Source: Nymphaea colorata (lineage: Eukaryota > Streptophyta > Magnoliopsida > Nymphaeales > Nymphaeaceae). Taken from it: DNA of 64,000 nt. Under the pieces are notes generated by a model. The model ran no database searches and had not been told where the DNA came from. It was given only the letters and a program-made list of their open reading frames with translations. This document shows positions 22,701 through 33,139 of this stretch, piece by piece (position 1 is the stretch's first letter; each line of letters begins with the position of its first letter). The DNA is taken from contig NC_045151.1 of NCBI RefSeq assembly GCF_008831285.2, positions 2,291,544 to 2,355,543 of the forward strand. Reading direction: 5' to 3'. A program made the position numbers and the translations under genes.

Positions 22701-24579
22701 AGGCCAGAGAAAAAGAGTACTTCTAAATAATTAGGAGCAAGAGAAAATACCTTTTCTTAAAAAGTATCTAAAAAGAAAAGACCTTCTTGACAAGCAATAC
22801 CTCGCCAGCTTAATTGCCTGGGAATGAATTCCTATATACTACTTGTGGAGACAAACTATCGTCAAATTGTTTGGTTTTCTGCATTTAGCTCCTATCCTCT
22901 ATCAATAGTTCTGGTTGGAGTTGGAGATGGACCTTGGGAAGATATGAAGGAATTCGATGATAAAATTCAAGCTCGTGTATTTGACAACTTTCAGGTAGCA
23001 AATCACATTGTTGCTCACACCTTCATGACATCAAATTGTCAATAAGATTTCTAACAGCAGAGCATAATTACTTTTTATCATCCATGCAGTTTGTTAATTT
23101 CACAAACATCATGTCAAAGAATGGAAGTTCTATTGAAAAAGAAGCAACCTTTGCACTTGCAGCACTCATGGAGATTCCCATTCAGTACAAAGCTGTTATG
23201 GAGCTTGGCCTTCTCGGGTAATGAATCTGTTCTAAATTCAATTGAAGCATGAATATGATGACTATATTGTATAATTAGAGAATTTTCGGGCTTAACATTT
23301 TATTACATTCTGTTGTGATGTCACTTTTATGCTCCATAGATAATCCCACCACCACCACCACCTTCTCATCTTCTCTATTGATGATGTGAGTTAACTGTCA
23401 TCTTTTTGGTAAGGTGATATTTTAAGCATGCATCATTTATGTGCAGGGGTACAAGCATGTCAAAGTATAGGTCTTTGTGCGCATATACACATATCATCTA
23501 CATTCAAACATAACAAATTATAGCATTGTTATGCATCCATATATGTTTTAAATTCCAAAAACTAACTCGATGAATGCGATCTTTGTTTCCAAAAAACCTA
23601 GGAATTGGCTTATAATTTTTGTGTCTAACATGAATTTCTATAAGCTTAAGATAATATGCTTGGCCATCCTTATAAAAATATGATGATTGCATAGGAAACT
23701 TTTGAATGTTTAAATTGATTCTTATGTTTGTAGACACGAAAATGATATATCAATGTTATCTGTTTCTTAAAATTACACATCTATATTAGAGCTTACATGA
23801 GCATCCAGTTTCATATCGTCTATGTCATACCAAGCCATTGTTGCCTTGCACAAGTGGTAATTTTTCTCACTTTGAGGCAATTATGCATGACTGATGTACA
23901 TGACCTGGATACAATGTCAGCCATGTGACTCGGAACACAAAGAGAGTGATAGCACGCCCACCTCCAGGTGCTCGACCTCGTTCTGAGTCGATGCAAGAGA
24001 CTACCTGCCAGACCGACTCGCAGTCAACAACTAATGAAGGGGCGAATCAGGCAAGTGATTACACTCAGAGAGGTTTTTGATGTAACAAGTCTATCCTCCT
24101 TTGTCTTGTTTCTTCTGAATTCATTATTTTATTTGTTGCAGGCATGCCCCATATGCTTGACTAATTCTATGGACATGGCCTTTGGATGTGGGCACATGGT
24201 AAGATCTGCAAGTACCACTAACTTTCTTTGTCATTATGACAATTCCATAAAAACTCCACTATTATATTCTTATTAGAAGTCATAGATTATATAATTAGAA
24301 AGGGAATAGAGAAAAGAAATGTGGCCTACATGGTGTTTCCAAACACAAAAGCTCATTTTCATCTTCTATTAGAGTGCTGGTATAGGGATCTAGCAATTTC
24401 TTATTGTCAAGGATGTAACTAAGGGGACATTTTGTTGAACAACAAAGTTGGTTGTTGACATCAAATTTATTTATTTTTTTTCTTCTTCTTAGACATGTAG
24501 AGAATGTGGAGAAAATTTGAGAACATGCCCAATATGTCGTGCTGTCATTCAAACACACCTGAGATTGTACAGTGGATGA
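19730..24579 (+). CDS. RGLG-like RING E3 ubiquitin ligase (copine/vWA + RING), 3' nine exons
   Basis: Nine exons match the plant RGLG family (RING domain ligases with a copine/von Willebrand A domain): 19730-19876, 20185-20298, 21751-21848, 21947-22026, 22889-22994, 23090-23217, 23921-24050, 24142-24198, 24493-24579. All are open, all phases agree, and together they encode about 315 residues. The vWA part contains NPYEQAITIIGKTLASFDDD, FGFGDA, GPTSFAPVIE and YPLSIVLVGVGDGPW. A proline-rich linker (RPPPGARPRSES) follows, then a C-terminal RING finger (CPICL, MAFGCGH, TCRECGENLRTCPICR). RGLG proteins add ubiquitin chains to targets in hormone and stress signalling. Introns are GT-AG except the one after 24050, which is CAG/gcaagt, a GC-AG intron. 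The N-terminal exons, including the MIDAS DxTxSN motif, are not in the window: either left of the nested transposons or lost, so an intact gene cannot be claimed. Confidence 0.92.
20299..21750 (+). other. RGLG intron 2 of the visible part (1452 bp)
   Basis: Bounded by gctg/gtaggc and a T/C-rich tract ending gccag. I see no transposon or gene inside; short open frames such as 20914-21189 have no domain. Confidence 0.7.
22425..22570. repeat. Tandem duplication of about 73 bp in RGLG intron
   Basis: A unit with gaagtattgactactt, cccaagactccatc and gaaacacagtgtagt is present twice. RGLG copy 3 (near 59750-59825) has it once, so the duplication is specific to this copy. Confidence 0.8.
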
Positions 24580-25258
24580 GGTAAGGGCACCTAATTCCCT
24601 ATGCATTTGGAGCCCAAAGTTCAAAACAGGAGCACTTAAATCATACAAAATTATGTGCACTTGCACTTGGAAGACTTAAATTTTAAGGCTTTAAGTTTGT
24701 CCATAAAAGCCATCTCCTCATGTTATACCTAGAAGGTGGTGGCTCTTGAATTGCTTTATCTGATAATAGATAAGGTTATTTAGTGTCATCCTATATTCAA
24801 TGGTTTGAAATGTCTGAAAATTACCACTATATACCATCTACAAATAAGTATGTAAGAGTTTTTTTTTTTTGCATTTGGATCATAAAGAGCACATTTATAT
24901 GGTCAATTTTTTCAACAAAAAAAATGTGTAATTGTGAAGTAGAGTTACACAAAAGATTGTGCTATCACATTGCATCTGGTTTTAATGTTGAAAAATGAGA
25001 GCTGACGATTATTTTTATGTGTGAATCATTTAATAAGACATGAACATGTTCTCCCTTTTTTTTTGGGTACAGATTGGGGTTGAGCTGACATCAACCAGTT
25101 TATGTCAAGATAGATTGATGCAGGTGTTGAACTCTTATCCTTTTCCACACCTCAGGACTTACCCCTACCCAAGTGGGTGGGAATCTTCTTGGCATGAAAC
25201 CTCCTCTCCCTCTAGCATCTATAAAGAGAAAGAAAATTGTGTATGCAGGGTTTCCAAC
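24580..25258 (+). other. 3' flank of the RGLG-like gene, possible 3'UTR intron
   Basis: The stop codon is followed at once by a donor-like gag/gtaagg, kept as gag/gtacgc and gag/gtatgt in copies 3 and 4. A T-rich tract ending in gtacag at about 25071 could be its acceptor. I see no other gene. Confidence 0.4.
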
Positions 25259-25392
25259 AGTGGCGGAGCCAGAATTTTTTAGCGATGGGTCACTTGGAGC
25301 CATAATTATCTACTTATTTATATGTTGTGCCATTCATAAATGAAAATTTATATGACAGTGCACCATAACAAAAAAATTCTGTCTCCGCCACT
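25259..25392. mobile_element. MITE of 134 bp with 22-bp terminal inverted repeats
   Basis: Left end agtggcggagccagaatttt and right end aaaattctgtctccgccact are inverted copies with one mismatch. The interior is AT-rich and non-coding. This tggcggagcc type is common near plant genes. No target duplication is evident. Confidence 0.75.
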
Positions 25393-26898
25393 ATCTGGAG
25401 CTCGTGAAGAGCAAAAGAGACAAGGAAGGAAGAGGAGGGACTTCGAGATGTTTTCTCGCTTCTCTTTCTCCTTTTTCGTTATGCTGCTAAAGCGGATGAC
25501 CAATCACCACCAGTTTTAGGGGACGAAAATTGTTCATTGAAGTTTTTTTTTGCATTTTTGGTTGGTATCCTGAACTTACATTGTCCCAAGTTCATCGCAC
25601 TGCTATTGCTTTAATAATCACAGTGTCTGGGGAATATTCTTACTCTTCATTGGGATGTTATCACAACTTTGGCGCTCTTCGTTAGCTCTAGATCTTTTCG
25701 AGACTTCTTTTCTGACTGTCGTTTGATTCAGCAACTGGCCGTTGATTCTCACGTGTATATGTTGTTACTTGTGATTTCTTGCTCCCTGATGTTTCAACAT
25801 TGATTAGTTTGAAGTTTTGAACTTGCAGCAATTCTACATTTGGTGTTTGAGACAGGCGAGGCATCTTCCTAAAAGAATACATCTGCACATGTAATGATAG
25901 AAAAATGAACTTCATCGTACCTATCAATGCTTTAACCATGTTATGCTAATCAAGAGTGGTAGCTTTCAATCACAACACTTTTCCGCTTGATACAAGTATA
26001 CAAGAGAGGTTCTTGTTAGGACAGGACATGGTGCATGCAATCAAGCAGAACAGGGGTGAAGTTATATGCCTTAAACTACATCTAGGCCAAAGCGTATGAT
26101 TGTGATAACTGGACGTTCCTAGGGAATAATAATCTGCAGTATTTGGGATTCTGTGACCGACAGGTGCATCTTATTATTCTCAAGTGTGTCTCCTTCCGAG
26201 CCATTGCCTTTCTGATTAATGGTAGAGAAGGAAAATGGTTCTCCCCAGGTCAAAACAGGGACATCATCTCTCCATATATCTGTTCTTAGTCGTTATGGAG
26301 ATGAAGACGCATAGAAGGCAGCATTCTCGACAACAAAATAAAGGCCCCATGGGTGGGTAGAGCTTATATGAAGGTGTCATCTATTACGTAGGTAGATGAT
26401 GTAACGACTCAACCCACCATACTGGGACCTGGATCTTGGTGCTGTAGATCTCAATCTGTTTCGTACAATTTCAACATTGATTAAAAAAGATTAAGAACCA
26501 AGACAACCAATCATTTATCAACCGTTTACTTAAATCTCACAAGGTTTTTTGAAATCTTAAATATGAGGCTAAACTTTTAAGGTGTTACAATTCGTCTTCT
26601 TTAAGACACGCATCCGTGTGTGAAGGATCTTAAGTTCGAGTGTTAAAGTGACTTTAACACTACTATTACGACCTGACCGATTCTCACACCAGACTTGAGC
26701 CCGCATTCCGATGAGTCTCAACCCGCCCCTAAATGCTTTGGTTCCGACCCAAAAGGCTAGATATCTAAGCCGAGTTCAACTACCAAAACAAGACACAAGT
26801 CAAGCCTTCTTAAATAATATGAATGACACAATAGTTTACACTTGCAACACATAATAATAAGACACATACAAACAAGTTAAAATTGGCAGTTTGGACGG
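25393..26898. other. Non-coding intergenic stretch
   Basis: No domain-bearing frame, transposon end or repeat that I can support. The open frame at 25688-25939 (minus) has no recognisable content. Confidence 0.5.
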
Positions 26899-27393
26899 AG
26901 GTTGATTATTTATACTAATGCTTCCTTTCTCTCTCACCCTTTCATCAGATTCCCCTCTCTCTCCACCGGCACTCTGTTTACAAATATTGGTGACTAAGCC
27001 ACCATTTTTTACTTTTTCTTTTATGGGGGTGGATGGCAACACCATTTTTTACCTTACCAGTCTCACGATAACAATCTCATTCACAAGTTTTGGCTGCCTC
27101 ATCAACTTCCAATTCACGAGAAGGGTGGGGAACTGGAAGTTGATTTAGGCAGCCAAAACTTGTAAATGAGATAGTTATCATGAGTGCGACTGGTAAGGTA
27201 AAAAATGGTGTTGCATCCTCCCCTATAAAAGAAAGAGTAAAAAATGGGCCAGTAAAAAATGGTGTCCAACTCATAAAAAATGGTGTTGCCATCCTCACCA
27301 GTATTTGTAGAGAGAGATAGTGCCGGTGGAAAGAGAGGGGAATCTGATGGAAGGGTGAGAGAGAAAGGAAGCATTAGTATAAATAATCAACCT
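26899..27393. mobile_element. Foldback element (long inverted repeat, 495 bp)
   Basis: The left arm begins aggttgattatttatacta at 26899 and the right arm ends with its inverted copy at 27393. The arms are about 245 bp, centred near 27124, and pair along their whole length except for an extra block of about 45 bases in the right arm. The phrase accattttttac recurs inside. No coding capacity: the open frames over it are mirror images of each other. A transcript would form a long hairpin. Confidence 0.85.
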
Positions 27394-28491
27394 CACGCAT
27401 GAGGAGATCGAAAAGCAACACGCTTGACAAAAATGGAAAAAAGGAGAAGACGGTTCGTGGATTATAGGGGTCGGTGTGGGAAACTGCTTTTCTGTGGAGT
27501 ATTGATTCGAGTTGAGGGTTGCATTCTTGAGGCCAATGTGCTAGATGTGGCTAAGGGATAGGTAGACCCAGGTACTGGACTCTTGATCTCCTTTTCAACT
27601 CTAGGGTTTTAATCAAAAGTACCCTTAGATAAAGACGCATACACGCTTGGACATGCAGATTCACAGGAGCTGTCTATTTAGGTGTCTAATCTGAAAAGAT
27701 CTGAACCTTCTCCCTTGTTAAACCAATTAAGTCCAACTCACTGCTGTGGGTGTGGAATGACAGTTACATCAATCAAAATATTGGTATAGATATGGACAAA
27801 CATCACCAAAGGAGAGCGCATTTACAATGTGGAATATGGATGGCAGTCATTCCCAGTTATGAAAAAGATAACCGGGTTTCTCCCCTTTTCAAAAAAACTT
27901 AATTGATTTTATATTGTAAAGCTTACCAAGTTTATGTATATGGTGTCACAAGTATGAAACCTGCATGCACCAAATGGGAATCATGAAAAAACTTAAATCA
28001 CATTGATTTAATTTTCTTCTCTAACAAACAAAAACTTAAGCCCCCACTTGAAATTTATACGAAGTATGAACACTTGACCAATAAAATTTGAAACAAACAT
28101 GAACTCTGCTTCTAAAATCATTTTTCTGGCTTTCATTGTTTAGATACTTTGAAGGTTTCTTTCAAAAAGAAGCAGCAACATGGAAACAGGTCGGTATGTC
28201 CTATCTTCATATCTTAAACGATATGAGCTAAAGGTTCAAATTGATATACAGCAAGTCAACAAGCTTCAAACACATGTAAGAAGCCTATCCTATTGCTTCT
28301 GTCAAATTCAATTGGAGATAATCTCGAAGTGGGTCAAGTACCCTAGCTATTAGGCTTAGCACTCGATCTAGTGGCAGAGCCACACTTATATATATATATA
28401 TATATATATAAGTTTCAGTCACCTCTTGTAAGACGGAGATGAAGAAGGAGGAGAAAGCAGGAAAACAAAAGCACTCCTGGTACGTACCAAG

Positions 28492-28524
<33 letters not shown>

Positions 28525-28950
28525 TCACGCAGGCTCATTAAGATGTGGGCCAGCTCTTGTGTCAGGCAGGATGGCATAAAGAGCCATACCTCGAGGCTCA
28601 GAAATCTGTCCAACAGTGGGTGAAAACAGTGTTGTAAAAGGAGTACTTTTCACAAATAGAAAAGTCAAGGATTTTTACAACAAAACACCCCCATGCAAAG
28701 GGGTGAGGCGCACCCACTCTGAAGCGCACCGTGTGTTGGGTGAGGCGTGCTCAGAGGCGGCATATCTTTTCTTTTTTTTTTTATTATTATTATAAAATTT
28801 GAAAAAGGTACTGGACTGTAGAAAAAAAAGATGGTCAATGGGTTTAAGCAAAAAGATGTTGGGGCATTCACAGGGTTTTAAGTTTTCTAGATTTTGTTAT
28901 TCAAGAGAGAGACTGAAAGTTAAGGGAAAAATTGCTGCTATGAAGGTCCA
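27394..28950. other. Non-coding intergenic stretch with microsatellites
   Basis: Holds a short TA run (28388-28410), a CT run (28492-28526) and a block at 28690-28755 with repeated gaggcg/aagcgcacc motifs that resembles a decayed hAT subterminal region. No gene seen. Confidence 0.5.
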
Positions 28951-28959
28951 CAGCTTCTG

Positions 28960-29350
28960 CCGGAGGTTGCGTACCCTACCGACGCTACCACCACCACTGC
29001 CGGTGATACTCAACCCAAAAATTTTCTAGTGGCTCGGTCCATGTGAAGACCTCCACTCACTTGGCGTCCTTCTCTATGTTCATCCTTCTTATATTCTTCG
29101 TCACAATTCGCTATTGCCTTTCATACTGAGGATGTGGATTCCTGATTTGGTGGATTCAAATCCTCAGCGATAAAGGTAATTCCATCTTCTATCTTTATTT
29201 GCCAATTTTCTTAATTACAACGAACAATTTTTTTTTTTTTTTGGAAAGCCCATATTCATCATGAGATTTGACATTTCATACAGCTAAGTACGAGCTGTTA
29301 GCTAACATCATCATCAACGCACCATGAGTGCTACGATTTTTTGGGACTTC
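28960..29350. repeat. Duplicated segment, plus orientation
   Basis: Matches 40170-40560 in inverted orientation over several hundred bases, for example aaaattttctagtgg, ggcgtccttctctat, gaggatgtgga and cctgatttggtgg. Neither copy carries a domain I know. The mirrored frame at 40376-40603 (minus) has GVLVNPQKFSSGGSVYG, which may be a remnant of a coding exon. Confidence 0.7.
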
Positions 29351-29359
29351 ACGGGCAAC

Positions 29360-29439
29360 GCCTCATCTCAACGACTGGCTACCCAAATGTTGAACCCATT
29401 TTAGAGGATGGGGATGGCGTGATCAGGGGAGGGGGCAGT

Positions 29440-29475
<36 letters not shown>

Positions 29476-30800
29476 AAGGTGACTTGCGAATTATATTTTC
29501 AAAAATTTTGATATAGCTGAGTTTTACTTTCATGTTTGGTGAAAACATTATGTCCCCCCTGAATATTATTGTTTGCATCCCCAAACCTGTAACTGGTAGT
29601 ATAGGGTTATCTTCTAAAATGCACTGCTACATTAGAAAGAAGGCTAGCTTTATATCATAATTACATGCAAAAAGGGAAACAATATATACATAATAGTCAA
29701 ATCTTAAATTTCAGAGCCAGAGCCTTCCTAATGCCCTTTCGATCTGCTTTCTATTCCCAGATGAATGCAAGGCTTGCAAACAGTCTAAATGTCATCTTTT
29801 TGCATTTGGAAAGGAACTGCTTCTTTTAAGTGAATACGATCCCCTAATGCAAAAACAGCTGGGGCCAGTGAGTTGAACGACTTCACCAACAGACCAGCAA
29901 GCAAAGGGAGAAAACAGAAAATTACCATTAGCTGCAACAGGTTTGTTTACTCCAAATCTTCCTCAAATTTTCTTTAGAACGTAAAACCGTACATTTGCAT
30001 GTAAGAGTCTGGAAGAGGAGGAGATCCGCTGTCCGCCGGTAGCTTTTCTCACCTCCTTGCAACCGCTCAGTCCCACGCTCCCTCTTTGAAATACCGAAAA
30101 TATGCTTTTCAGGCCAAGGAATGTTGTGAAGAAGAAGAAACCACGCTAATGGTAATTTGGGCAGCAACTGGCCTTATTTGTGAGGCAGAGGATGAGGAAG
30201 GTGGAAGGCCTAGTGTTGCTCACATGTCATCACTTTTATCAATCCTATGTTGCAGGACAGTAGCAGATGTCAAGTTTTTGACGCAGCAGGATGAGGAGGG
30301 GACACAACAAAATGGAAAGCTCTGGAATGTAGGATCTGGCTGGCGAAGAAGTATCCGTTCGATAACAGAGGTTGGAAGAGGAGACTGCGGGGGAGCTTAA
30401 GCGGGATGAGAGGGTTGCCGTCGAGATGGAGTCACCCGATCAGCTCCACCGAATCTCATCTGTTGCACATAGATTAGCATTACAAGACAGTAAGGCATGG
30501 GGTAGAGGTTAAATTACACATTAGAACCAAAGGGATATTTTGCCCTTGGATACAGCTGCAGGGGATCTGGTGACTGGTTAAACGTTGGATATTTGTGGCC
30601 TTGGAAGAACTGCCTTCTCTCATCTCTTCTCCTTTTCTTCTCTACCTTTGGTTTGTTCCTCTTTTGTTTTTTCTCGTTCTCTCTTTTCGGCTTCATTGGT
30701 AAAATGAATGCAGTTGCAGAGTTGCGCACCATTTCTTTAGTTTTTTTTTTTTTGTTCTTGAAACTCATCTTGGAAATATTATGGTTTTAAAGCAACATAG
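29360..30800. other. Non-coding stretch, one possible exon
   Basis: Has a T run at 29440-29471. The stretch around 30355-30480 is open and rich in charged codons (RDERVAVEMESPDQLHRISS) and ends near a donor-like acagtaagg, so it could be an exon, but I do not recognise the family and support is weak. Confidence 0.3.
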
Positions 30801-31101
30801 TGTTAAGGATAATTATGTTAAGAATTATCCTCCAACCGTTGAAAATGAAACGCCTGCTGCAATCCAACAGCCAGACTGCACAAGGAGCAATCACAGGAAT
30901 CCTTTCTCTGCTGTTACCTGAAGATCTTTGATTTATAGTTTTTATTTTCTTGTATATAGCAACTGTATCTTCACTGCCATAACGTTTCTGTATACACACT
31001 ATACACACTGTAAACTATAACGCATAGTCACACACGTCAATATAAATAGATACTCACCCCACATGCTAAATGTGTTCCTCCATTCTGGTATAATCCTAAT
31101 A
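30801..31101 (+). repeat. Copia-type LTR (about 300 bp)
   Basis: Starts tgttaaggataatta and ends atcctaata, near-inverted ends, directly before a tRNA-Met primer binding site. A TATA-like tataaata lies near 31042. The size is typical of copia. I find no matching 3' LTR in the window. Confidence 0.75.
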
Positions 31102-31113
31102 TGGTATAGAGCC
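31102..31113 (+). other. Copia primer binding site (initiator tRNA-Met)
   Basis: tggtatagagcc is one base away from the standard tggtatcagagc complement of plant initiator tRNA-Met and sits right after the LTR. Confidence 0.8.
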
Positions 31114-31953
31114 ATTTCTCTAAGAGAGACTGAGAAATAATCGTTGGTTTTCTTTCTTCTCTTTACCCGTTTATTGTTCTGAGGTCCTCTGGTCTGTGAA
31201 CAGAGGAATTGCCACAGAAATAGACTGTCAAGAAGTTCTTCAATTCATCGACGTTATCCAATCTGGCCTAAGGAGCCGTCGAGCAGGAGAGCATCCGATT
31301 TCTAGGCGTCTGGAGATCATTCTTGCTCATTTTCAGAATTTTTGAAGGTCGCTCGAGTGAGCGCTTGAGTTTTGATGGTCTGCTTACTGTTCTGGAGGTT
31401 CTGCTACGGACAGCAGAGGATTGCCATCGCATCCTCTTTTCTTCGTTGCTGATATAAAACTCTGATTTTCTAGAGTTTTTGGTAAATTGGTATCCCTCTA
31501 AAACCCCCAAATCTGTCGAGGAGGGACCTTCTGATCCACCCGTGGTCTCCCTTCTTGAACGACAGCAAGGAGCAACCTCCTGATCCGGACGTGACTAGCA
31601 GAATTGAAGCTGCTTCCTGTTCCTCGCACAAGAAACCTGTAGAGCTTGACGAGGAGCTTCAGCAAGAGCCCGCAGATCAAGTCTTCTCTTCTTCTTAGTC
31701 TCGCGTTCATCCTCTTCACAGCCACACATCCCTCTTTTGCTACAGCCACGCGCGTCCCTCCTTATTCTGCACCCTGTTTCGCAGGTGACATCCTGTTTCT
31801 TCGTCGGCATTCCTTTTTTCCAACGACATCCAGACACGTTTAGTTTTTTTTGACCAATTTGCAAGATTTTTGGATGATCTTGTATAGAGCAGTGGAAACT
31901 CACCTACGATCCAATTTCATCTATCTGAAATAGAGGAGTTCGAGAACAACAAT
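31114..31953 (+). other. Leader of the copia element
   Basis: About 840 bases without a real ORF. The phrase ccccaaatctgtcgagga at about 31505 and the following 120 bases recur in inverted orientation at 50900-51040, which marks that region as the leader of a related element. Confidence 0.55.
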
Positions 31954-32598
31954 TTGAGCCTTGCTGTGTATCACCTTCTCTTTCTATCATCACCAACTAC
32001 CTTCAGCTTAGTGTCTATCAAGTTGTCTATCAAGTTGAACAAAGACAACTATCTTTTTTGGCGAGGTCAAATTCAAACTTTAGTGTGCTTCCAAGGACTC
32101 ATGAAATACGTCGATGGATCTCTGCCTGCGCCATCACAATACATTGAAGCAGCGAATCCAATCGAAGAAAATCCAGCTTATGAATCTTGGCATCGTTCCG
32201 ATCAGCTAGCTTTGAGCTGGATAATGGCAACGGTTTTCGAGCATGTGCTTGGACAAATTCTTCATGTTGAAACTGCTCACGAAGCTTGGGTCGAATTGGA
32301 AAGATCTTATGGTACACACACTCCTCTTCATATCATGATGCTAAAGACAGAGGTGAATTTTATCAAAAAGGACGGTGGTGACATGGTTTTCTACTTGGAT
32401 CATGTGAAATCTCTCGTCAATACTCTTGCCGCTGCTGGTCATCTAGTATCGACACCAGATCTAATCCAAATCACGTTGAATGGGCTTTCAAAAGAATATG
32501 AGAGAATAGTCACGCCTGTAACCACTAGTGCCACCATTGACAATCTTACTTTCAATGGTTTACACAATTTGCTGCTCAACCAAGAAAAGAGAATTTAG
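31954..32598 (+). pseudogene. Copia gag (UBN2-type), truncated
   Basis: A 214-codon frame with the copia gag signature: LNKDNYLFWRGQIQTLV, SWIMATVFEHVLGQIL, AHEAWVELERSYG, YLDHVKSLVNTLAAAGH and LNGLSKEYERIV. It stops at 32598; the zinc knuckle region lies in another frame near 32850, with C-x-Y-C-G-R-K-G-H-T recognisable but an internal stop and the last Cys replaced. The protein is thus broken by at least one frame change. Confidence 0.88.
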
Positions 32599-32917
32599 AT
32601 TCTCAAGTAAAAAATGTTCGTATACTCTACATCTGAAAATACACATGTCACCTTTATGACCTACAGGGGATGAGGGGTAAGCACTTATTGTGGAAGAAGA
32701 GGAAGTCGTTTCCAAAACCAAGGATGGATCAGTCCATCCTCCGAATGTTGATCGCTTCCAAAACCAAAGAAGTTCAATCCAATTTTATCCTCCTAACGCT
32801 GATTCCAATAATAATGGTGCACAAGACAAAACAAAACCAAGTGTTGGATGTTAATATTGTGGAAGAAAAGGACACACCGCAAGGAATGGTTGGGATATTC
32901 GTAAAGCATTTTCTGCC

Positions 32918-33139
32918 ATGACGATTGAAGAAGCAAAAAACGAAGCATGGTATCCCGACACTGGAGCAACAAATCATGTCGCCATTGATGACTCCCAGAT
33001 GACTAAAAAACAAGTCTACCAAGGAGGCAAAGGTATAATCGTAGGCAATGGTTCTTCCATTCTAGTTTCTTACGTTGGAAATATGATTATTCAATCTAAT
33101 GGTCAAGATCTTAGACTTCGTATTCGAGGAAAGAGATAA
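32918..33139 (+). pseudogene. Copia protease fragment
   Basis: The frame has AWYPDTGATNHVAID, the copia D-T-G-A protease motif with its usual upstream Trp, and IIVGNGSSILVS further on. It breaks off at 33139 where a non-coding block begins. No integrase follows. Confidence 0.85.

Noticed and set aside
26836-27374. Several frames with PPFFTFSF and similar
   Set aside because: Mirror frames of the foldback element with repeated accattttttac.
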